A stretch of DNA of 64,000 nucleotides from contig CP078104.1 in the NCBI GenBank assembly GCA_019203745.1, positions 4,526,001 to 4,590,000 on the forward strand, in the 5' to 3' direction. Every line of letters starts with the position of its first letter. Within the stretch, counting starts at the first letter, position 1. The position numbers were made by a program, and so were the translations under genes. This document shows, piece after piece, positions 1-9,414 of the stretch. The stretch comes from Chryseobacterium sp. E1 (GTDB lineage: Bacteria > Bacteroidota > Bacteroidia > Flavobacteriales > Weeksellaceae). The notes under the pieces are model-generated. The model ran no database searches and had not been told where the DNA came from. It was given only the letters and a program-made list of their open reading frames with translations.

Positions 1-1012
1 AAGTATCTTCCTGAGCAGAATTTGCTTTATCAGCAATAAGAGAAGAATTTAGAATCTTTTTTTTCAACAGTAGCGATACTGTCTGTTATCTTTTTGCTTT
101 TGTTGCAAAGAGAGCCTCATTTTTATAGTCCTGAAGACCAGAATAGGATTCTGCTTTCCCGGAGTAAATATCTTTTAATGATGCGGTGTAAATTTTATAT
201 TCTTTTGTTAAATTTTCAGATGCTTCAAAATACTCCAGAGCTTTTTCAAAGTTTTTTCTTTTATTTTCAATATTTCCTTTGATTATATAATGCGTAATAA
301 AATCAGAGTGGTCCTTTTCATTTTTAAATGTTCCTCAAACTTTGCAAGATAAATTTCTGCCTTCTGAAGTTCTCCCTGTGAATAATATTCATTGGCTAAA
401 TCCTGTGCAAAAGATGCCAGGTAAAAGTTTTTATAGGTGAATTTTGTATTAATTTTTTTAGACTCATCATATCCTTTTTGAAGATAGAAAATTGTTGAAT
501 CTTTTTTATCCGTATTACTTTCTTTTTTATATTTCTCGCTAATGTTCTATAGACCGAAGATTTCAGTATAGGAATATTTTCTTTGGAAGCATGTACAAGG
601 CTGGCAAGGCATAGTGATAAAGCCTGCCTTGATTTTTTTGTATAGCCAATTTCTGTATAAACCATACCCTCACTCAGATAGAGTTGTGATAAGGCATCAT
701 ATTTTTAATAGTTTCAGCTAACAATTCCTTCCGAAATCTTCTTTAGAGCTTCTTCATACTGCTGTTCATTTATATAGACTTCAACCATCTTCAAGATGGC
801 TTTTAGCATACCCTTTTCATTTTGAATTTCCTTTGAACGATAATAAACCTCCGTGCAGATACGCAGAATTTCCTTCGAACCTTTATCTAAATAGGCACTT
901 TTACTTTGGGTGGTTTCAAATAAACTATCAATACTTTTTATTTGAGCAGTACTGGTTTGAGCATACATAAGATTACCCAACAGCACGAATAAAAAAATAT
1001 TTTAGCTCTCAT
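1..1012 (-). CDS. TPR protein, partial, frameshifted
   Basis: Exported or membrane-anchored helical-repeat protein whose 3' end lies beyond the left edge. The repaired start at 1012 gives MRAKIFF then LVLLGNLMYAQ, a signal peptide cut after AQ. The body is rich in 34-residue TPR-like helices (for example VEVYINEQQYEEALKKI). Frame breaks are visible near 990, 700 and 390 and in the first 120 bases. Chryseobacterium proteins with this build often end in a transmembrane helix and a LuxR-type or kinase domain, but that part is not in the window, so the output domain is unknown. It follows two small HTH genes on the same strand. Confidence 0.6.
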
Positions 1013-1111
1013 GGCAAAGGCATTTATAAAACCTTAATTCGGAGTGCTTATAATGACATCCTGAATAATGAAGATCTTGTTCTATAAATTTAATACAAAT
1101 AATTATAATAT

Positions 1112-1454
1112 TTATAGAAAACTTTTCTTCCATTTCGCAACCGAATTTCTGCTTAGTTTAAAATGATTTGCCAGCTGAGTATTGTTCAGAGAATTTTTCT
1201 TCTGATATTCCAGAATGTCTTTTATGGTTTTTTCATCATAACAACGATGTTTTTGATTGATATCTTCATTATTTCCTGAGGTACCGAATATCATTTTATT
1301 CATTTTTATAACTTCCAGTGCAGATAAGCTGTCCTTTTGTAAAAGAGGAAAGTCCAGATTTTTTTTTTTGTGGAAATTTAAGCTCAATGATATCATTGAA
1401 AATTTTGATGTAATCTGGTTTATTTAATTGCTCCTTAAGTATTTGTTCATCCAT
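1112..1454 (-). CDS. Small HTH protein, frameshifted in a T11 run
   Basis: About 114 residues. The C-terminus ends in a clear helix-turn-helix (NTQLANHFKLSRNSVAKWKKSF), as in transposase-derived DNA-binding domains and small flavobacterial regulators. Translation from the ATG at 1454 (MDEQILKEQLNKPDYIKIF) runs into the frame of the C-terminal part only if one base is changed in the run of 11 T at 1359-1369. The start overlaps the end of the upstream HTH gene by 31 bases, so the two are probably translationally coupled. Function unknown; a sequence-specific regulator is likely. The run could be phase variation, but nearby genes show the same kind of error. Confidence 0.6.
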
Positions 1455-1859
1455 TTGTGTAAAGTGGTCTTGGGAATATTATATTCTTCTATAATTTGTT
1501 TTTTACTTTTTTGTCCGGAGTTTACGAGTTCTAATATAAATTCAATAATTTCCTTGGTATAAATATTCTTTCTGAAATTGGGAAGTGATGATATGGTATC
1601 AGCATTATTTTCTAATCATTTTGGATGGAGGTGAATAGAGTATCAGATATTGAGAGTAAATCCTGAAAAAATCATATTGGAGTAAAATGCTGAATTTCAT
1701 AAGGAACTCCGTTCCGACATATTTTTCGGATAAGATATTTTCCAGTTCTCCATCAGAACATTTGAGAAATTTACAGATACGTTCGTTATCTATTTTGAGT
1801 TCTTCAATACGCTGACTGATAAGAGATCCTATATGGATGTTCTTAAAATTAAAAGACAT
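1424..1859 (-). CDS. Transposase-like HTH regulator, frameshifted
   Basis: About 145 residues after repair of an A-run near 1608. The N-terminal half (MSFNFKNIHIGSLISQRIEE) and the C-terminal IYTKEIIEFILELVNSGQ plus IPKTTLHKWMNKY, an HTH, match a small protein family that I recall as common in Chryseobacterium and usually annotated as transposase or HTH protein. There are no terminal repeats or DDE catalytic region, so it is not an insertion sequence by itself. It is first in a minus-strand group with the second HTH gene and the TPR gene. Confidence 0.6.
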
Positions 1860-1876
1860 GATATTGTGTTTTATTA

Positions 1877-2726
1877 TTAAAAAGTTGTTTCTTTAGAGGG
1901 ATTTTTTAAAAACCTGAGCAGATATTGCTCCTTTCCCCAGTTGAAGTTATTATTGGCAGGATTTGAATCAAACATGTTAAAAATAAAGGTGACAGGTTGT
2001 GTTCCTAATACTTTTTCTATATAACCATTTAGACTATACGTTACCGTTTGGGGGTTGAACTGCTGTTTACGATTGTTTCAGTATAGGTTGCCCCTACACT
2101 CACCATTGTATATAGTAAGCGGTACCGCTGATAATTTGGGGTATTGTATATTTTCTTGATCCGCTTGCAGCCTCAATTCCGTTTTTAAGAAAACGAATCC
2201 CCATATATCCTCCAAAAGAACCAATAGAAGGATTGGTAAATCCCATCGGGGTTGAATAGGTTACGATCACCTGGGTAGTGGTTAAAGGAGGAATCGTGAC
2301 TGTAACAGCCAATCCAAGAGCGATATTATTAATCGTGGTGGTGGAAGGAGAGCCGGAAACAGCCTGGGTAACGCTGTTTGTTGCTATGGAAGAATAAGCA
2401 TTGTCAAGCTGATAATTATTGGTATTGCTGGGTGCAAAAGTCGTCCATTGTGCAGCAGCCGGGGTACCATAGTTAATATAAAACCCTTCCCCGTTTACCA
2501 GGGAGGAATTGGTATTATAAATTACCAACCCCTTGGCTGGGGATGCAATGGTGGTAATATCTGTTTCATTCTGTAAAGCAATTCTGGGAATGAGTAATCC
2601 CTTATCAGATGATTTGATATCCAGAATTGCTGACGGATCAGGATTGGATGTATTAATCCCTACGCTCCCTGTTTGTGAATATACACTGAAGCTACCGAAT
2701 ACTAATAATAATGCAATAATTTTCAT
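1877..2726 (-). CDS. Exported C1q-like jelly-roll protein, paralog 1
   Basis: About 283 residues. A signal peptide (MKIIALLLVFGSFSVYSQ) is followed by the motif GSVGINTSNPDPSAILDIKS and KGLLIPRIAL, typical of the N-terminus of many Bacteroidota surface proteins. A beta-rich C-terminus (TQVIVTYSTP, YMGIRFLKNGIE) resembles C1q/TNF-like jelly-rolls. The frame shifts near 2108 (ending AYYIQW) and again in a CCCCC run near 2062; repair extends it to a stop at 1877. It is divergent from paralog 2 and shares with it the 10-bp-phased repeat promoter type. Role unknown; a surface or secreted binding protein is plausible. Confidence 0.65.
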
Positions 2727-2741
2727 AGGTGCTTTTTTTTA

Positions 2742-2818
2742 CAAAGCTAAATTCAAAATCTGTATGAAGCGATAAACAAAGACTGTCGAAAGCTATCGAA
2801 AGCTATCGGAAATGATCA
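2742..2818 (-). promoter_or_regulatory. Phased-repeat promoter of C1q-like paralog 1
   Basis: On the minus strand CGACAG, CGATAG and CGATAG lie exactly 10 bases apart (starting at 2788, 2798 and 2808), within the consensus TTTCGAYAGS. A degenerate fourth unit (TGATCA, 2813-2818) may follow. The -7 box TAGCTTTG is at 2749-2742, 39 bases downstream of the nearest repeat start. The geometry matches the promoters at 3018 and 6064. Confidence 0.7.
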
Positions 2819-3017
2819 GAAATAAGGAGGATTTAAAAAGATCAGGCCATTTAATGTGTTTGTAGATTTTTTTGTTTTTACGAGATTTTTTTCCGCAGAT
2901 AATACAAGATTGTCAGTTGTTGCGTATCGATACCTTTTTGAGTTGGGTGGAATTTTAATCCTGTTTTTTTAAAAACAACTTATAAAAAACAAGGTTTGTT
3001 TGGTTTTTGATTGAATA

Positions 3018-3083
3018 CGATAGTTTTCGATAGCTTTTGACAGCTTAAAAATTATTGTGTTTTAATGGTCTGCAATACTTTTG
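3018..3083 (+). promoter_or_regulatory. Phased-repeat promoter of C1q-like paralog 2
   Basis: Repeats CGATAG, CGATAG and TGACAG start at 3018, 3028 and 3038, each embedded in a TTTCGATAGC-like 10-mer. The -7 box TACTTTTG is at 3076-3083, 38 bases after the last repeat start. The repeats would cover the -35 side of the promoter, as expected for an activator site. The rest of the 2727-3225 intergenic region is AT-rich with no other gene visible. Confidence 0.7.
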
Positions 3084-3225
3084 CATGTATAAAATTAATG
3101 CTCAATTTAAATGTTGGGTAATCATATTTTATACTGATTAATACCATTTTTCTTAAAAACAACATCCATATAAACTCAGGAAAACAATTATTAATTCATA
3201 TGAATAATTTAATTAAAAATCACAG

Positions 3226-3932
3226 ATGATGAAAAAACTAAGCTTTCATTTAATTCTTTTAAGCTCCCTTTATTTTGGACAAACAGGAAATGTAGGGATC
3301 AATACTGTAACACCCAAAAAAACACTGCATGTAAATGGCAGCCTGCAGGTTACTAATGAATTCAATGTAGGAGGGAGTGATACAACAGTAGGTTCTGCAG
3401 GATCGCCAGGACAAGTTTTGGTCTCTCAAGGGGCAGGAACACCTCCGGCCTGGAATACTTTACGCGAACTTAGCGGGCAGAGTTCTTTAGCCTTTAACAT
3501 TTTTAGTACCGGAAAGAGTGTCAATGGCTCTACATCTTTTAATTCTATTCCGGGGTTGAATTATACCTATACGGCACCCGCTGATGGAGTTTTGCTTATC
3601 CAGGCTACTATTTATACAGCATTGGGGAAAACTCAGGATCAGGAAGTCTTGTTTTTACTAATACTCAGATTGCCATAAGAGTTAATGGTACTGAAGCATT
3701 TTATGGGATGTCCACTCCAATAGGAAGTGCTAGCCCTCCAGCAGCCTTTAATCCAGAAACAACATTAGTTGTTGGTAAACTAAGCGTTATTAAAGGGCAG
3801 ACTTATACCTTAGATGTTGTTGCAAAGGATTTTTATAAGTTTGGTGGTACTACAGGAGCATATGCTGGAACTTATACGTGGACTACTTACTCTTCACAAT
3901 CATCTATTATTGCAACACTAATTACTAATTAA
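3226..3932 (+). CDS. Exported C1q-like jelly-roll protein, paralog 2
   Basis: About 235 residues. Signal peptide MMKKLSFHLILLSSLYFGQ, then TGNVGINTVTPKKTLHVNG, a short G/S-rich linker (GSAGSPGQVL) and a beta-rich C-terminal domain (LNYTYTAPADGVLLIQATIY, IAIRVNGTEAFYG, TYTLDVVAKDFY). The frame breaks near 3650 and continues to the stop at 3932. The N-terminal LHVNG form is the variant seen in tail-fibre-like Bacteroidota proteins. Divergent from paralog 1. Function unknown. Confidence 0.7.
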
Positions 3933-3989
3933 TTTAATCATTTAAAAACACAAATTCCATATAAGGAGGTCACTAAGACCTCATCAATG

Positions 3990-4012
3990 CCTGAAGTAAT
4001 CTTCAGGTTTTT
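3990..4012 (+). terminator. Terminator after paralog 2
   Basis: CCTGAAG, loop TAAT, CTTCAGG, then TTTTT. A second small dyad (GAGGTC..GACCTC, 3965-3982) lies just upstream. Confidence 0.75.
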
Positions 4013-4093
4013 ATGAAATATAAATATCATTTTGTATCAAATACTTATATTTCGGATCATATTTTCATTTCATTAACGTAAAAGAATGCAAAA

Positions 4094-4963
4094 ATGAAAA
4101 AAGAAATTAAAAGATATCAGTTCAAAACAGATCTGCAGTTTGAGTTTGAAATTGTAAAATTACAGGATCTGTACCATACGAGTAAAAGAATTATGACGGT
4201 TCCCCACAGAACGAATTTCTATCATATTGTCTGGTTTAAGAACGGAGGATATAATCATCTGGTAGACTTTGAACCCGTAGAAATAGAATCCAACACCATT
4301 ATATTTTTGAGCAGGCATAAGATTCATAGTTTTGATGAAAAAGTTAATCTTAATGGGTTGGCCATACTTTTTACCGATGATTTCTTTTGTAAAACGGAAG
4401 AACATTCCCGGTTTTTGAACAGTACAGCTTTGTTTAATGATTTATTGACACTTCCTCAAATAACAATCAATGAAGAAAGTATATTTACAGGAATTATTGA
4501 GCTGATGGAGAATGAGCTTTTACATCCGGCAGATCATTTTCAGCCGGAACTTTTAAGAAATTATCTGCACAGTTTTCTTCTTTTGGCAGAAAGAGAAAGG
4601 GAAAAAGAAGGATTCAGCGGACCTAAAAAAAGTGCGGACCTGGATTATGTGATTGTATTCAAAGATATGCTGGAAAAAAATTATACAAGGCTTAAACAGG
4701 TGAGCAGTTATGCTAAAGAAATTCATGTTACCGAAAAACGCTTAAACCAGGCTACGTCTAAAATACTTGGAAAATCACCCAAAAAACTGATTGATGAAAG
4801 AGTGATGCTTGAAGCTAAAAGGCTTCTGATCTACACTACAGAAAGCGTAAAGGAAATTGGCTATAAGCTGGGTTTTGAGGAGCCTACCAACTTTATAAAA
4901 TACTTCAGAAAACACAATACACAGACTCCCATTGAGTTCAGAGAAAAATTTTCCAATGATTAA
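4094..4963 (+). CDS. AraC-family transcriptional regulator
   Basis: Intact, 289 residues. The N-terminal half is a cupin-like sensor region (FYHIVWFKNGGYNHLVDFEP, residues about 35-95). The C-terminal 100 residues form the double-HTH AraC domain, with LKQVSSYAKEIHVTEKRLNQ as first HTH and VKEIGYKLGFEEPTNFIKYF with PIEFREKF as the signature second HTH. It lies 80 bases upstream of an NTF2-like lipoprotein gene on the same strand and inside the C1q-like gene cluster, so either is a candidate target. The ligand is unknown. Confidence 0.9.
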   Translation: MKKEIKRYQFKTDLQFEFEIVKLQDLYHTSKRIMTVPHRTNFYHIVWFKNGGYNHLVDFEPVEIESNTIIFLSRHKIHSFDEKVNLNGLAILFTDDFFCKTEEHSRFLNSTALFNDLLTLPQITINEESIFTGIIELMENELLHPADHFQPELLRNYLHSFLLLAEREREKEGFSGPKKSADLDYVIVFKDMLEKNYTRLKQVSSYAKEIHVTEKRLNQATSKILGKSPKKLIDERVMLEAKRLLIYTTESVKEIGYKLGFEEPTNFIKYFRKHNTQTPIEFREKFSND

Positions 4964-5045
4964 AAGTATCATCTAAAAGACCATATCTACCTTTTGAGGA
5001 AACGGTGTTTACCAGATCTTTGCATTGTAAAATAAATGTCTGATT

Positions 5046-5911
5046 ATGAAAAGAATAATTCTGTTTACAGCATTAAGTGCAGGGTTGGGAATAATATCCT
5101 GTAATCATGGAAATCAATTGAGTACTCAAACGAAAAAAATAAAAATATGGAAGCATCAAACAAAGAAAAGGTGGTAGCCCTTTTAAAAGTATTGAAACAG
5201 GTGCAAAAGAGCCTGTAGCTTATATTAATCCTGATCAATATGTTCAGCATAATTTAGGGATTGCCGATGGTTTGGCCGGTTTTGGAGAAGCATTACAACA
5301 ACTGCCTCCTAACTCAGCAAAGGTAAATACAGTGCGTGCATTTCAGGATGGCGATTATGTATTTACCCATACGGAATATAATTTTTTGGACCTAAAATCG
5401 GTTTTGATATTTTCCGTTTTGAAAACGGTAAAATTGTTGAACACTGGGACAATCTTCAGGAAACTCCGTCAAAACCTAATCCCAGCGGACATACCATGAT
5501 TGACGGAAGCATTGATGTAAAGGATCTTGAGAAAACAGAAGCCAATAAAGCTCTTGTAAAGCAGTTTGTTGAGGATATTCTTGTCAACGGTAAGATGGAT
5601 AAGCTGGCAGGTTATTTTGATGGGGACAATTATATTCAGCACAATCCCGCTATTCCGGATAACCTTTCTGGTTTGGGTGCGGCATTGAAGGCTCTGGGAG
5701 AGCAGGGAATTTTCATGAAATACGATAAGATCCATAAGGTGCTTGGGCAGGGAATTTTGTACTGGTGGTAAGTGAAGGACATTTCGGAAAAGACCATGAT
5801 GCATTCTATGACTTGTTCCGTGTTGAAAATGGTAAGATAGCTGAACACTGGGATGTTATCGAGACTATTTTACCTCAGGAACAATGGAAAAACAGGAATG
5901 GTAAATTTTAA
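5046..5911 (+). CDS. Tandem NTF2/SnoaL-like lipoprotein, frameshifted
   Basis: About 288 residues after repair of four breaks (near 5135, 5187, 5390 and 5750). The N-terminus is a lipoprotein signal with lipobox LGIISC. Two homologous SnoaL-like domains follow: the first has YINPDQYVQHNLGIADG and FRFENGKIVEHWD, the second has YFDGDNYIQHNPAIPDN and FRVENGKIAEHWD. SnoaL-like folds bind small hydrophobic ligands or act as simple cyclases or isomerases; the substrate here cannot be told. It is likely a target of the AraC gene just upstream. A terminator follows. Confidence 0.7.
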
Positions 5912-5932
5912 GCACTAGCTTACTCAATATTG

Positions 5933-5962
5933 GGTGTACAAGAAATAAAGTACACCTTTTTT
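5933..5962 (+). terminator. Terminator after the SnoaL-like gene
   Basis: GGTGTAC at 5933-5939 pairs with GTACACC at 5950-5956, followed by six T. Confidence 0.8.
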
Positions 5963-6063
5963 ATATACTTTAATTTCATAAGATTTTTTAAGTTCAAAAA
6001 TTTTGCATCATACTAACAGTATACCTGATCAGCATCCGGTTATTGTGAAAAAATTGGGTTTTT

Positions 6064-6140
6064 CGACAGGTTTCGACAGGTTTCGACAAATTTTGACAGG
6101 GTTTCTATTGGAGTTTACACTATTCCCAACAGTATATTTG
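6064..6140 (+). promoter_or_regulatory. Phased-repeat promoter of the C1q-like trio
   Basis: Four 10-bp direct repeats, TTTCGACAGG twice, TTTCGACAAA and TTTTGACAGG, have core starts at 6064, 6074, 6084 and 6094. The -7 box TATATTTG lies at 6133-6140, 39 bases after the last repeat start. This is the strongest repeat array of the three. Confidence 0.75.
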
Positions 6141-6247
6141 CAAACCATAACTACAGATAATATTGCTTTATTTTTCTGATTTTGTACAAGTTACATGACG
6201 GGCAGATAGTGAGCCAAATTATATTGTAGAATATTTAACAAGCACAA

Positions 6248-7014
6248 ATGATGAAAAAAACTTAATTATTGCAGCACTTGCAATGTCACCCTTTTCTTTG
6301 GGTCAAATTGGTATTGGGACCAGTACGGTAAATTCAATATTATACTACAGGTTGAAAGCAATCCCCATCCCGGCAGTACGTCATATGGGGTATTTTATTT
6401 CAAGAGTAGCTCTCACAGCGGCGAATGTTTTTGCTCCGGTTACCGGAACTCCAACTACCGGACTTATGGTGTATAATACTGCTGTAGGCGGAACAGGGAG
6501 TACTTTTGTATCACCGGGAGTCTATTTTTGGGATAACGTAAGATTGCTATGGAAAAGAATGTCGCAGACAGATGCTGATGATACCGCATTATTTTCCAAT
6601 CAGGACACTTCTACAGATTTAAATGACGGGGTGAATTTTGCGGATCTTTTTGCCAACGTAAGATTCAATAATGATTCTGTGTTGTATCAGAAACTGGATA
6701 ATACGACATTGAAAATTAATGAAGTAGGATATTATAAAGTTATTCTGAATCTAGATCTCACCAATAGTGATGGGGTTAATGATAACTTTGGGATCAGGCT
6801 TTTTATCAACGGGGTCAGTATTCCTGCAGACAGGTTTTATATACCGGGAAGAGCAACCGAAAATGCTTCGGTAGGCAAGTCTGTGGTGTTTTATATTCCT
6901 GTCAATATAGCAGGAAGTACGTTAAGGATTCAAGCATATGAAATAGATTCGGGTACTGAAGTGTACTTTAAAAACACAAATACATCAACAATATCAATAC
7001 AAAGATTAAGATAA
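6248..7014 (+). CDS. Exported C1q-like jelly-roll protein, paralog 3
   Basis: About 255 residues. The start at 6248 (MMKK) needs a one-base repair in the A-run near 6257 to join LIIAALAMSPFSLGQIGIG, giving a signal peptide and the GIGTSTVNS variant of the N-terminal motif. Compensating frame errors lie at 6340-6400 (expected LQVESNPHPG and GVLFPRVAL). The C-terminus (YYKVILNLDLTNSDG, FGIRLFINGVSIP, STLRIQAYEIDSG) is a good C1q-like jelly-roll. The next gene starts 2 bases after its stop, so this is the first gene of a three-gene unit. Confidence 0.7.
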
Positions 7015-7016
7015 CT

Positions 7017-7810
7017 ATGAAAAAAATTTACATGGGTATATGTTTAGCCCTATGCTCAATTTTTAATTATGGGCAGGTGGGAATTAATACATCAACAATT
7101 AATGACGGGGTAGCTCTTCAGCTGGAGGCTACAGATAAGGGGGTCTTATTTCCACGGGTTGCACTGGTTTCACGAACTCTCACAAGCCCCTTAGCGACTA
7201 CAATTCCTACCGGAACCATGGTCTTCAATACAGCCACCACGGGAGTGTTTCCGAATACGATTACACAGGGACTTCATTGGTGGAGTGCTGAAGAGCAGCA
7301 GTGGACCAATATCAATACGAACATTGAAAATGTCATTGTAAAGTATACCAATACTGAAATGAGTACTAATTATAATACTACTTTTTGGCAGAATGCTAAG
7401 CTTTTCGGGAACAAGATTTTTAATGAAAGTACAGTGGTCTATTCAGTCAATGCTTTGAATAATACTGTAACGATCGGTAAGGCTGGGCTGTATTCTATCT
7501 CTGCATTATTATCCTTAAATAAACTGGATGGCGGGAGTGAAGGGGATGTTTCATTAAGTGCGAGGGTATATGTCAATGGAAGCCCCGTTGGCACTGAGCA
7601 GGTTATCAATTCTGATCACACATTAGGTGTAGATGATGGTAAGGGGCTGTTTTCCCACTCATTTACAGAGTATCTCGAACTTAATGATGGAGATATAGTA
7701 AGTGTCGGAATAAGAAAACTATTGGAACATACTCCGGGAGTGATGGTTCTGCTCCGGTAAGTTTCAGTCAGAACGGTGAATCCAGTATTGTCATATCCCG
7801 TATTCGTTAA
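7017..7810 (+). CDS. Exported C1q-like jelly-roll protein, paralog 4
   Basis: About 264 residues. Signal peptide MKKIYMGICLALCSIFNYGQ, then VGINTSTINDGVALQLEATD and KGVLFPRVAL, then a jelly-roll-like C-terminus (AGLYSISALLSLNKLDGG, ARVYVNGSPVG, YLELNDGDIVSVGI). A frame break near 7735 must be repaired to end with SSIVISRIR at 7810. Its position 2 bases after paralog 3 supports co-transcription. Confidence 0.7.
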
Positions 7811-7834
7811 AATATTACTTTAAAATTAAACACA

Positions 7835-8632
7835 ATGAAAAATATTTTTAAAATAATCGTTCTGGTTTTTAGCTATAGCATTTCCTTCGGGCAGGTGGGC
7901 ATAGGTACGGTAAATCCTGTTTCGTCTTCTGTTTTAGATATAACTTCTCCCAATAAAGGAGTTCTTATCCCGAGAGTAACACTTTCAGCAACCAATAATA
8001 AACTTCCCTGTCTGGAAATATACCTGACGGAACCATGGTATTTAACACCATAAAATCCGGAACAGGGCCAACAGCTGTTATTCCGGGAGTATATATTTGG
8101 GTCAATAATGAATGGGTATTTCCTGCTTCATTGGGTACCAAAACAACAGTAAAAGCTGTAAAGTTTAATAATCTTTCTTCGAGTACCACCAATTTCAATC
8201 CCCTACAGTAGGCAGTCCGGTAAATATTGATGTTTTCGGTTCTGTGGTTTTTAATGATGATCCTTCGGTTTTTGAAAAGCTCAATAATTATCAGGTTCGT
8301 ATTAATGCACCAGGTCTGTATCTGGTGAGTGCCAATCTTGCATTAAGGCAAAGTCCTGCAGTTGAAGAATCTGAGCTGCATGATTATATCCACTTCAACT
8401 TAGACGGGGTACTTGCCTCTTCCAATATCTCTACGGTTGTACCTCAATATAACCCTTCTGATATTAATATTAATGGAAGATTTGCATTTGGTTCTACATC
8501 GTATATCTACGCAAATGCAGGACAAATTTTAACCCTGCAGTCTACCAGGGAGCAGATGGAAGTAATTACAACGGAACCGTTATCTTTGATGCTGCGAGTC
8601 TTTCCAGCGTGACAATCATTAAGCTTCAGTAA
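7835..8632 (+). CDS. Exported C1q-like jelly-roll protein, paralog 5
   Basis: About 265 residues. Signal peptide MKNIFKIIVLVFSYSISFGQ, N-terminal motif VGIGTVNPVSSSVLDITSPN with KGVLIPRVTL, then PDGTMVFNT and the beta-rich GLYLVSANLALRQSP, IHFNLDGVL and YIYANAGQILTLQS. Frame breaks lie near 8005, 8203 and 8560; the repaired end is TIIKLQ at 8632. It is last in the trio, 24 bases after paralog 4, with a terminator downstream. Confidence 0.7.
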
Positions 8633-8747
8633 AATAGATTAAACTGATTTATATTCAATTCTCAAAATACATTCAAGTATTTTCATGATAGCTGTGATCC
8701 TGAAAAGGTAATTCTTCAATGCTGTCTGAATCTGCTTCAGTTTTGGA

Positions 8748-8791
8748 TAATCCTCCGCTGTTATTGATGGCGGAGGTTATTAATTTTTTTG
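8748..8791 (+). terminator. Terminator after the C1q-like trio
   Basis: CCTCCGC (8752-8758) pairs with GCGGAGG (8770-8776), followed by an AT stretch with seven T. Confidence 0.75.
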
Positions 8792-8930
8792 CTGTTTTCA
8801 TTTTTAAATAAAAACCAGTTTACTTTTAGCTGTTTTTTCACTTAATAATAAAATAGGTGCCCATTTAATTATATTTTAATTAATTTATTTAACTGATTTT
8901 CAATTAATTGACCTTTTGTATCGTTTTATC

Positions 8931-8991
8931 ACTAAAAAAATAGTTGTTTGATTCATTTTTATTTCTACATTTGTATAACTAATTTCTTAGT
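8931..8991 (+). promoter_or_regulatory. BlaI-type operator pair and promoter
   Basis: Two dyads flank the -7 box TACATTTG (8966-8973): ACTA-N6-TAGT at 8931-8944 and ACTAA-N4-TTAGT at 8978-8991. BlaI/MecI repressors are known to bind TACTA/TGTAGT-like dyads around their own promoters, so this is a good candidate for autorepression of the downstream operon. The 8633-8930 stretch holds only the preceding terminator. Confidence 0.7.
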
Positions 8992-9042
8992 GATATAGGA
9001 ATTCATGGTCTCATATTACTATAATGATAAAAGAAACGGAAT

Positions 9043-9408
9043 ATGAAAATTCAGACATTAACGAAAGCAGAGGAACAGGTAATGCAGTATTTATGGAAAA
9101 TAGAAAAGGGATTCCTGAAGGATGTTCTTGATCTTTTTCCTGAACCGAAACCGCACACCAATACTGTTTCTACCATCCTGAAAGTATTGAAGGATAAGGA
9201 ATTTGTAGACTATCGTGTGCATGGAAGACAGCATGAGTATTTTCCGTTGGTATCCAAGGAACAGTATTCTGGAAAGACGATGAAAAGTCTTGTGAAAAAC
9301 TATTTTAAAGGATCTTATAAAAGTGCTGTTTCATTTCTGGTAGAAAAAAATGAAATGACAGTGGAAGATCTTGAAATGCTATTGGACGAACTCAAAAACA
9401 AAGACTAA
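9043..9408 (+). CDS. BlaI/MecI/CopY-family repressor
   Basis: Intact, 121 residues, usual family length. The N-terminal winged helix is clear (LTKAEEQVMQYLWKIEKGF, HTNTVSTILKVLKDKEFVDY, HGRQHEYFPLVS) and the C-terminus is the helical dimer region (SAVSFLVEKNEMTVEDLEML). It pairs with the M56 gene 6 bases downstream. In characterised systems the membrane protease triggers cleavage of the repressor on sensing an envelope signal. The dyads upstream suggest autorepression. Confidence 0.9.
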   Translation: MKIQTLTKAEEQVMQYLWKIEKGFLKDVLDLFPEPKPHTNTVSTILKVLKDKEFVDYRVHGRQHEYFPLVSKEQYSGKTMKSLVKNYFKGSYKSAVSFLVEKNEMTVEDLEMLLDELKNKD

Positions 9409-9414
9409 ATACCC

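Noticed and set aside
94..282. Plus-strand 62-aa ORF at the left edge
   Set aside because: It is antisense to the TPR gene, with an atypical composition and no start signals.
1424..1859. HTH gene as an insertion-sequence transposase
   Set aside because: No DDE core, inverted ends or target duplication are present around it.
2742..6140. Short direct repeats considered as CRISPR
   Set aside because: Units are 10 bp with no spacers and sit at fixed promoter positions.
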